Shown here: positions 54,399 to 61,019 of the stretch, piece after piece
How positions within the stretch are numbered: the first letter of the stretch is position 1
How the letters are laid out: every line of letters starts with the position of its first letter
NCBI RefSeq assembly: GCF_026157105.1
Contig: NZ_JANPVQ010000001.1
Coordinates: 923,501 to 987,500 of the forward strand
Direction of reading: 5' to 3'
Length of the DNA: 64,000 bases
From: Sphingomicrobium marinum
Lineage (GTDB): Bacteria; Pseudomonadota; Alphaproteobacteria; Sphingomonadales; Sphingomonadaceae
The notes under the pieces: generated by a model
What the model saw: only the letters and a program-made list of their open reading frames with translations
Told to the model about the DNA's origin: nothing
Databases searched by the model: none
Program-made: the position numbers and the translations under genes

Positions 54399-54423
54399 CG
54401 TTTACACTTACGTAAACGTCAAG
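54399..54423 (-). promoter_or_regulatory. LiuR-like operator upstream of maoC-thiolase
   Basis: On the minus strand the sequence reads TTGACGTTTACGTAAGTGTA followed by AACG. CGTTTAC and GTAAACG are perfect inverted repeats (54399-54405 and 54412-54418). It closely resembles the operator I recall for LiuR, the MerR-family regulator of branched-chain amino acid and fatty-acid degradation in proteobacteria. It lies eight bases before the maoC start. The regulator gene is not in this window. Confidence 0.55.
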
Positions 54424-54510
54424 GCAAGAGGAGCGTCCGATAATCCGACTGCTCGACTGTTCGGTACGATCATTGGCCAGGTCGAGCAGAAACCTCTGCT
54501 GATCGCGGCG

Positions 54511-55719
54511 CTAGCCGTTGTTGCTCGACGGGTTCGCCAAGGCCGCCTTGAGATCGGCCGGGTAGGGCATGATCATCTGGCCGTCGGGCGCGGCGGTGAA
54601 GGTGGTTTGCGTGGGATAGGCGAACTCGATCTTCTCCTCGTCGAACAGTTCGACGATACGGATCAGGACCTGGCTCTGGATCCCGACGATCTCGTTCCAA
54701 TCCTGGCTGGTGTGATCGTAGACCATCTCGAAATTGATCGAGCTGTCGCCGAAGCCGGTGCACACCACGCGCACGACCTCGATATCTTCATAGGGGTCGG
54801 TGGCCTGCGTGACGATCGCTTTCATGCGCGCCAGTTTTTCGGGCGGCGTCTGGTAGATCACCCCGAACGGGATGGTCATGCGGCGCGCCTCGGCGAGCGC
54901 GATATTGTTGACTTCCTGGTCGAGCAGCTTGGTGTTGTTCATCACCACCTGCTCACCCGTGACCGAGCGCAGACGCGTGGTTTTGAGACCGATTTTTTCG
55001 ACGGTGCCGGTGGTGGTGCCGTACCTAATGACATCGCCCTTGCGGAAAGGCCGGTCGAATACGATCGCGAGCGCCGCGAACAGGTCCGAGAAGATACCCT
55101 GCGCGGCAAGGCCGATGGCGATGCCGCCAATCCCGAGACCTGCGATCAGCGTCGTCACGTCGACGCCCAGATTGTCCAGGATGATGATAAACGCGATCGC
55201 GAAGGCGACGACATTGACCAGCACGCGGATGATCGACAGCGCGTTTCCGAGCGTGGAGTCGCGGTCGTCTTCTTCCTGCGCGGCCTTGGACTTGATCACG
55301 CCGAGGATCAGCTCGCGTGCCCAGATCGCGCCTTGCAGCGCCAGCACGATGATGAAGGCGGTGTGGAGGATGTCCTCGAGATTTTCGGGGATATCGGTAT
55401 GCGCGCCGACTTGGTGGAAAGCCGTAACGATCATGAAGGCGAGCGTCGTCTTTGCAAAGACGCCCGAGATGATGCCCTTCCAGCTGGTACGGTCCTTGGT
55501 CCGGCGACGATAGGAGCGACCGAGCCAACGGATGATGAGCATGAGCCCGACAAAGCCCAAGGCAACCGCCGAACCGACCAGCAGGCCTTCCCAGTTGTCA
55601 CCGAGCCATTCGTAGGTCGAAGTCACGGGAGCCTCTACCATCTCGACCGTGTCTTCGATCAGTTCTTCATCCTGGGCGATAATGTCGCCCGCTTCTTCCA
55701 GAATGCCGGGATTGCTCAT
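54511..55719 (-). CDS. MscS-family mechanosensitive channel
   Basis: 402 residues from the ATG at 55719. An acidic N-terminus is followed by membrane helices; the pore helix region reads TTLIAGLGIGGIAIGLAAQG, then the beta domain FDRPFRKGDVIRYG and GTVEKIGLKTTRLRS. Opens under membrane tension to release solutes. A TTG at 55755 would add 12 residues. Four bases of the preceding topoisomerase stop region separate the two genes at that alternative start. Confidence 0.9.
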   Translation of the reverse strand: MSNPGILEEAGDIIAQDEELIEDTVEMVEAPVTSTYEWLGDNWEGLLVGSAVALGFVGLMLIIRWLGRSYRRRTKDRTSWKGIISGVFAKTTLAFMIVTAFHQVGAHTDIPENLEDILHTAFIIVLALQGAIWARELILGVIKSKAAQEEDDRDSTLGNALSIIRVLVNVVAFAIAFIIILDNLGVDVTTLIAGLGIGGIAIGLAAQGIFSDLFAALAIVFDRPFRKGDVIRYGTTTGTVEKIGLKTTRLRSVTGEQVVMNNTKLLDQEVNNIALAEARRMTIPFGVIYQTPPEKLARMKAIVTQATDPYEDIEVVRVVCTGFGDSSINFEMVYDHTSQDWNEIVGIQSQVLIRIVELFDEEKIEFAYPTQTTFTAAPDGQMIMPYPADLKAALANPSSNNG

Positions 55720-55758
55720 GGGAGGCTGTGTGGGGGCTCGCTCCAGCGAATGCAACCG

Positions 55759-56793
55759 CTAGCGGCGGCGAACGAGGTCGGTAAGGCGGCGCTTGGGCGG
55801 TTTGCCGTCGGGATCGATCAGATGGAGTAGGTCGGTTTCCGGGCGCGACAGGCGGCGGCCGCGGCGTTTGGGAAATTCGATATCGCCAAACGGATCGAGC
55901 GGCTTGTCCTTGACTGCATCGATGATGGCGGGGTGCACATAGCTCGACCGCGTCACCGCCGGGGTGTTACCCAAATGCTCGGCAACGGGCTCGATGATGC
56001 TCTTGAGCGTTAGCTTCTCGCCCGTCTTTAACTGATCGTGGACCTGGCGCATCGCCATCGCGCTGGCGCCCCAGGTGCGGAATGTCTTGGCGGTAAAGTC
56101 GCCGCCGCCCAACTCGCGCAGATAGTCGTTGACGTCGTTGCTATCGATCGCACGGATCGAGCCATCCTCGGCCTCATACTGGAACAAGCGTTCGCCCGGC
56201 AGGTCGCGCGCCCCGCCGATAATGCGCACCAGCGAAGGATCGGTGATGGTCACGTTGCGCTCGGTGCCATGCTTGCCGACAAAGTTGACTTTCAAGCGCG
56301 TCTTGAGCCGTTGCACATGGCGTTCGCGCAAGGTTGTCGCCCCAAAGCTTTTGTTGGTACGCGCATATTGGTCGTTGCCGACCCGAAGATGTGCACGATC
56401 CAGCAGGCGCAGCGCAGCGGCCAGCACCGTTTCGCGCGTCAGTTTGCGGCGGCGTAGTTGCTTGTCGAGCTTGCGGCGTATCTTTGGCAGCGCGCGGCCG
56501 AAATCCGCCAACGCGGCGAATTTCTCTTCTTCGGCAGCTTCGCGATAAGCATCGTGATAGCGGTATTGCTTGCGACCCTTGTCATCGATACCGGTCGCCT
56601 GGACATGGCCGTTTTCATCGGCGCAGAACCAGACATCGCTGTAGGCCGGCGGCATGGCGAGCGCATTTAGCCGCTCGATCACGTTCGGATCGTCGATCTT
56701 GGTCCCCTCGCAGTCGTGATAACTCCAGCCCTTGCCGCGGCGGATACGAGTATATCCTGGCTCGGCGTCGCTGGAGTGCCGTAATTTGGGCAC
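55759..56793 (-). CDS. DNA topoisomerase IB (poxvirus type)
   Basis: 344 residues. Catalytic set visible: Arg/Lys in RVGNDQYARTN and KSFGATTLR, Lys in NFVGKHG, Arg in KTFRTWGAS, and Tyr285 in RSSYVHPAII. Relaxes supercoils through a 3'-phosphotyrosine link. Start MPKLRHSSDAEPGYTRIRRG is typical. Divergent from the PfpI-like gene. Confidence 0.93.
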   Translation of the reverse strand: MPKLRHSSDAEPGYTRIRRGKGWSYHDCEGTKIDDPNVIERLNALAMPPAYSDVWFCADENGHVQATGIDDKGRKQYRYHDAYREAAEEEKFAALADFGRALPKIRRKLDKQLRRRKLTRETVLAAALRLLDRAHLRVGNDQYARTNKSFGATTLRERHVQRLKTRLKVNFVGKHGTERNVTITDPSLVRIIGGARDLPGERLFQYEAEDGSIRAIDSNDVNDYLRELGGGDFTAKTFRTWGASAMAMRQVHDQLKTGEKLTLKSIIEPVAEHLGNTPAVTRSSYVHPAIIDAVKDKPLDPFGDIEFPKRRGRRLSRPETDLLHLIDPDGKPPKRRLTDLVRRR

Positions 56794-56876
56794 GGCCTGT
56801 CATCCTTTCCGGGAGCGTCAAGCCTCGAAGTGCGTTGTTGGTTCCGGACGAGCAGCAATGAATGTGGAGCAGGAAA

Positions 56877-57422
56877 ATGCAAAATCTCGAAGGAAAAAAG
56901 GTCCTGATCATGGCCACAAGCGGCTTTGAGGAAAGCGAACTCACCGGACCGCGCAAGCAACTGGGCGACGCTGGCGCGCTGGTGCATATCGCCGCGCCGA
57001 CGATGAACGAAATCCAGGCGACGAAAAGTGACGAATGGACGATCAAGGTCCAGCCCGACCTTACCGTGGGCAATGTGACGGTCGCTGACTATGACGCCCT
57101 CATCCTGCCGGGCGGCGTCATCAATCCCGACCAGCTTCGGACCAATGCCGAGGCCGTCGAAGTGGTGCGCAAGTTCGACGCCGCTGGAAAACCCGTGGCG
57201 GCAATCTGTCACGGACCGTGGATGCTGGTCGAAGCCGATGTCCTGCGCGGACGCAAGGCGACAAGCTGGCCGTCGATTCGCACCGATCTTCGCAACGCGG
57301 GCGCCGAAGTGGTGGACGAGCCAGCATGTGTCGACGGAAACCTGATTACCAGCCGCAACCCCGACGACGTCGACGCTTTCAGCGAGGCGATTGCCGACGC
57401 AATGTGCCTCGAACACGCCTGA
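56877..57422 (+). CDS. DJ-1/PfpI-family protein (class I glutamine-amidotransferase-like)
   Basis: 181 residues from the ATG at 56877 with an AGGA site. Flavodoxin-like fold: MATSGFEESEL (acidic residue near 18-19) and nucleophile Cys111-His112 in AAICHGPW. PfpI-like proteins are reported as proteases, deglycases or stress factors; activity here cannot be decided. Confidence 0.88.
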   Translation: MQNLEGKKVLIMATSGFEESELTGPRKQLGDAGALVHIAAPTMNEIQATKSDEWTIKVQPDLTVGNVTVADYDALILPGGVINPDQLRTNAEAVEVVRKFDAAGKPVAAICHGPWMLVEADVLRGRKATSWPSIRTDLRNAGAEVVDEPACVDGNLITSRNPDDVDAFSEAIADAMCLEHA

Positions 57423-57467
57423 CCCTTACTAACCGGACCTTTACCAACTGCCGCTAACTAGGGCGGC

Positions 57468-58091
57468 ATGAGTAAGGGACGCTATGATTCGCTGGTCGAT
57501 CTGGCCGCCGGTGCCTTGATGGCCGGCGCGGTCGGCTATTGTCTGTTCACCGGCTGGACGCCGGGACAATGGGAGACGTCCGGGGGCGGGGCTCTACTGG
57601 CGTTTGCCGGTACGTTTGGCGCCATGCGCAAGGTTTCGCCCGCGCCCGCGCCCGTCGAGGCGGAGGCCATCGACGATGTAGTGCCAGAGGCCCTCGATTT
57701 TGCGCCCGAAGGCACTGATGAGGCGGACGGTTCTACCGAAGACTGCGCAGCGCCGCAGGCACGGCAGGTCGAATCCGCCGACGATGGAGAAGCTGCGGTC
57801 GATGATGATGCCGTTGAGGCCGTTGCGAACGACGATGCCGATCTCGTCCTCGACGACATCGTTGCCGAGCTTGAGCCGCAATCGCGGGTGGTGCGCCTGT
57901 TTGCACCCGAACTGCATGAAGACGATCCGGCCGCATTGAAGGCGCGGGTCGATCGCCACCTTGCCGGTGAAGAATCGCTTGAGGAAGATCGCCAACTGCT
58001 AGCGACCAAGCCCGCCTATCCCGACGAAGACATGGCGGCGACGAACCGGCTGGCGGCGGCCCTGGACCGCGTGCGCCAGCGGCTCGACTGA
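57468..58091 (+). CDS. Hypothetical membrane-anchored acidic protein
   Basis: 207 residues. Two hydrophobic segments near the N-terminus (about 10-27 and 39-52), then a long Asp/Glu/Ala-rich disordered region (about 60-145), then a basic helical tail with REDRQ-like EEDRQLLATKPAYPDEDM and ALDRVRQRLD. No family recognised. The ribosome-binding site is weak. The acidic linker suggests a scaffold or spacer. Confidence 0.6.
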   Translation: MSKGRYDSLVDLAAGALMAGAVGYCLFTGWTPGQWETSGGGALLAFAGTFGAMRKVSPAPAPVEAEAIDDVVPEALDFAPEGTDEADGSTEDCAAPQARQVESADDGEAAVDDDAVEAVANDDADLVLDDIVAELEPQSRVVRLFAPELHEDDPAALKARVDRHLAGEESLEEDRQLLATKPAYPDEDMAATNRLAAALDRVRQRLD

Positions 58092-58097
58092 GTTTCT

Positions 58098-58376
58098 CTA
58101 GGCGTCGACGAGGGTCAGCGCTTCCAACTTCACCTCGATACTGCCGTCGCTGCAGGTGAGCGGCGGGGCGGCGAGCGCGATATCGGCGACGATATGACCG
58201 CGCAGCACGAATTCGGCTTCCTCGAGGCCATCGAGCAGGCGTGATGCGATGGCATCGGCCTGCGGGCCCAGAATACGCAGGCACAATTGGTGCCGCTCGC
58301 CGATGAAGGTGAGCGCCTTTTCGCCCGACTGGTTGCGGCGGCTGACCTCGTCGAACGACAGCCAGCTGTCGATCAT
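58098..58376 (-). CDS. Small hypothetical protein
   Basis: 92 residues from the ATG at 58376: MIDSWLSFDEVSRRNQ, then LCLRILGPQADAIASRLLDG and IEVKLEALTLVDA. Codon use is strongly GC at third positions, as in neighbouring genes, which supports coding. No known domain recognised. An S24-like frame lies antisense over its 5' end, so one of the two is probably not translated; I favour this one. Confidence 0.6.
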   Translation of the reverse strand: MIDSWLSFDEVSRRNQSGEKALTFIGERHQLCLRILGPQADAIASRLLDGLEEAEFVLRGHIVADIALAAPPLTCSDGSIEVKLEALTLVDA

Positions 58377-58602
58377 CACGGTGGAGGGTGACTCGATGGC
58401 GCCTACGCTTGCCAGCGGCGATGGCATCTACGTGCTTCGCATCGACGGGGCTTTGGTGGTGAAACGCGTGGCGCTGCATCCGATGGGGCGCAAGGTCACG
58501 GTGCAATCGGACAATCCGGCATATGCCGATTGGCCCGACATGGCGCTTGCCGATATCGACCCGATCGGGCGGGTCATCTGGTCGGGCCGCCGGGTCAGCT
58601 AG
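58303..58602 (+). pseudogene. Eroded S24/LexA-type repressor peptidase
   Basis: 99 residues that read as the C-terminal part of an S24-family protein: FSPDWLRRL, QLSIITVEGDSMAPTL (nucleophile Ser), YVLRIDGALVVKRV (Lys), then TVQSDNPAYADWPD and IGRVIWSGRR. The N-terminal helix-turn-helix is absent and Ser to Lys is about 23 residues instead of about 37 in LexA, so a segment between the two strands is missing. A start at 58394 with GGAGGG upstream would remove the Ser region altogether. Probably a remnant of a phage-type repressor. Confidence 0.55.
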
Positions 58603-58670
58603 CCCACGCAATCGCGGTAAGCGGGTCGTTAATCCTGTTTGGCGGCGCGATCGTAATATGAGACCGATAA

Positions 58671-58892
58671 ATGCCCATGGTCATGGACGATATCTGGATT
58701 TCCGGGCGCGCGGCGCTCAACGATGCTTCCGAATTGATGGACGAGCATGGCAGCAACGCCACCACCGTCGCGGCGCACCGGGCGCGCGACAGTCGCTCCA
58801 AGGACAATATCGTTCGCTACTGCCACTGGCGCCAGATCGAGCGCGTCATCGAGCGGCTCGAATGCCACGAACGGCGCGGCGCACTGCACTAG
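58671..58892 (+). CDS. Small conserved hypothetical protein
   Basis: 73 residues: MPMVMDDIWISGRAALNDAS, then ELMDEHGSNATTVAAHRARD and WRQIERVIERLE. The pattern (helix, HG/D-AA-AAxRA, W-x-x-I) matches small alphaproteobacterial proteins of unknown function that I have seen in this lineage. Starts at 58680 and 58686 are also possible. Lies upstream of tamA. Confidence 0.6.
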   Translation: MPMVMDDIWISGRAALNDASELMDEHGSNATTVAAHRARDSRSKDNIVRYCHWRQIERVIERLECHERRGALH

Positions 58893-58997
58893 TCTGGGGG
58901 CCGCGCTGCCGTTGGCGCGCCTTTTCCAATAACTTCTCGCAACGAAGCCTTCGTTCGCGTAAGCCTTTGAGCTTCAATGCGGAGGTGGCACAGTTTC

Positions 58998-61019
58998 ATG
59001 CGAAAAGGCAGCGCGTCCTTGCTGGCTATCGCAACGGTGGTGGGGACGGTAGCGCCCGCCACGGCGCAAGAAGTGCGTCCCGCCACCGATACCCCGAACG
59101 TCGAACCGACCGCGCCGCCGCCTGACACCGTCGATCCCGACGAACCGCTGGCACCGCTGCCGGGACTCGATGTCGACTGGCCCGAATTTTCCGACGAAGG
59201 CGATGGTGCCGATATCGTCATTGAAGCTGACGGAACGGTCGACTATGACTGGTCGATCACCGGTCTGCCGGAAGAGGTGGACGGGCAGATCGAAGCCGCA
59301 TTCAAGCTGGCCTCGGCGCTCGAGGCGGGCGATGGGGAAGCGCTCAACAGTACGCAGATCGACCTGCGCGCGCACACCGACGTCACCTTGCTCGACACGA
59401 TCTTGCGCAGCGAAGGCTATTACGGCGCGACCATCACGCCGATTATCCGGGCGGCCGAAGACGCGCGCTCGGTCCTCGTTACGCTGGAGGTCGATAGCGG
59501 GCCGCGCTACGTCTTCGTCGATGTGAACCTTCCAGGGATCGAGGCCGCAGGCGACGTCGAGCAAGAGCTTCGCGACGCCTATGGCATCGAACCAGGCGAC
59601 CCGATCGTTGCCGCCGACGTCGTCGCGGCCGAAGTGGAACTGCGTAGCAAGCTTGGCGAAGAAGGTTTTGCGCAGGCCGAAATCGGCGAACGCACCGTCA
59701 TCGTCGATCACCAGGAACGTACGGCGAGCCTGACCCTGCCAGTCGATCCTGGCCCGGTGGCGACCTTCGGCAATATCATCGTCGAGGGCCAACCGCCTTT
59801 TCCGCCTGACCATGTCCAGACGCTGGCCCGCTTCGACCGCGGCGATACGTTCAAACGATCGCTGGTCGAGGATTTGCGCCGTGCGCTGGTCGCGACAGGG
59901 CTGATCACCGCCGCGACCGTCGATCCGGAGCCAAGTGAAGATGGCAAGACGGTCGATCTGCGCGTGGTGCTGACGCCGGCACCGCCGCGGACGATTGCCG
60001 GCAATGTCGGCTATTCGACGGGCGAGGGCTTCCGCGCCGAAGCCAGCTGGGAGCATCGCAATCTCATCAACCCCGAAGGTGCGTTCCAGGCGCGTGCCGT
60101 GCTGGGTACGCAGGAGCAGTTGGGCTCGGTAGGGTTGCGCTTCAACAACTGGAAGGTGCGCGACCAGTCGTTGAGTTTCTCGGCGCTGGTGGGGGCGATC
60201 GATCGCCCGGCCTACGAAGCCAACACCATCATCCTGACCGCGGGTATCGAGCGCACCAGCACCTTTATCTGGCAAAAGCCTTGGACCTATTCGGCAGGGA
60301 TCGAACTGATCGCGACCGACGAGGCCGATGGTTTCCGCTTCGACGAGAAGCCGCCATTGCTCCCCGAAGCCCCCGATCCGCAGGTCCCCGAAGTGGATCA
60401 GACGCGAAACACCTACTTCATCGCCGCCCTGCCGCTCGAGCTGCGGTATGACGGGTCGGACGATCTGCTCGATCCGACCGAAGGCTTCCGCTTGGGCGGT
60501 TTCGTCAGTCCCGAAATCAGCCTTGAGGCAAGTGAAAGCCTTTATGTCCGCAGCCAACTAGATGGATCGGCCTATTACCCGGTAAACGAGCAACTGGTGA
60601 TTGCCGGGCGTGCGCGCTTTGCAACGATCTCGGGCATCGAACGCAACTTCGTGGCACCGTCGCGGCGGCTCTATGGCGGTGGCGGTGGATCGGTGCGCGG
60701 CTATGAATATCAGGCGATCGGTCCACGCGACGAAGTCTTTAATGTGCCGCTGGGCGGACGCAGCCTCACCGAATTCAGCCTCGAAGCGCGCTATCGCTTC
60801 GGCAGCCTCAACCAGTTTGGCGTCGTGCCCTTCATCGACGTTGGCCGCGTCAGCGAGGATCCTTGGCCCGGCACCAATGACTTTCGCGTCGGAGTGGGCA
60901 TCGGCGCGCGCTACTACAGCAATTTCGGGCCGATCCGCATCGATGTCGGGACGCCGATGAATGGCGATGACAACGACCCGCCGATCGCAGTCGTGGTCAG
61001 CCTGGGGCAGGCTTTCTAG
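58998..61019 (+). CDS. tamA: TamA-like outer-membrane assembly protein (BamA/TamA family)
   Basis: 673 residues from the ATG at 58998. Signal peptide ending PATAQ, an Asp/Pro-rich linker, then POTRA domains (about 90-320, with SEGYYGATITP and GEEGFAQAEIGERTV) and a C-terminal beta barrel (about 330-673) with GGGGSVRGYEYQAIGPRD and a final aromatic residue (LGQAF). With TamB it moves or inserts outer-membrane proteins or lipids. GGAGG lies at 58981-58985; an ATG at 58977 is the alternative. TamB starts on the base after the stop. Confidence 0.88.
   Translation: MRKGSASLLAIATVVGTVAPATAQEVRPATDTPNVEPTAPPPDTVDPDEPLAPLPGLDVDWPEFSDEGDGADIVIEADGTVDYDWSITGLPEEVDGQIEAAFKLASALEAGDGEALNSTQIDLRAHTDVTLLDTILRSEGYYGATITPIIRAAEDARSVLVTLEVDSGPRYVFVDVNLPGIEAAGDVEQELRDAYGIEPGDPIVAADVVAAEVELRSKLGEEGFAQAEIGERTVIVDHQERTASLTLPVDPGPVATFGNIIVEGQPPFPPDHVQTLARFDRGDTFKRSLVEDLRRALVATGLITAATVDPEPSEDGKTVDLRVVLTPAPPRTIAGNVGYSTGEGFRAEASWEHRNLINPEGAFQARAVLGTQEQLGSVGLRFNNWKVRDQSLSFSALVGAIDRPAYEANTIILTAGIERTSTFIWQKPWTYSAGIELIATDEADGFRFDEKPPLLPEAPDPQVPEVDQTRNTYFIAALPLELRYDGSDDLLDPTEGFRLGGFVSPEISLEASESLYVRSQLDGSAYYPVNEQLVIAGRARFATISGIERNFVAPSRRLYGGGGGSVRGYEYQAIGPRDEVFNVPLGGRSLTEFSLEARYRFGSLNQFGVVPFIDVGRVSEDPWPGTNDFRVGVGIGARYYSNFGPIRIDVGTPMNGDDNDPPIAVVVSLGQAF

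Noticed and set aside
54607-55830. 407-codon open frame on the plus strand over the MscS gene
   Set aside because: Antisense shadow of a clear channel gene.
58974-60557. 527-codon open frame antisense to tamA
   Set aside because: Shadow of tamA; tamA has signal peptide, POTRA and barrel features.
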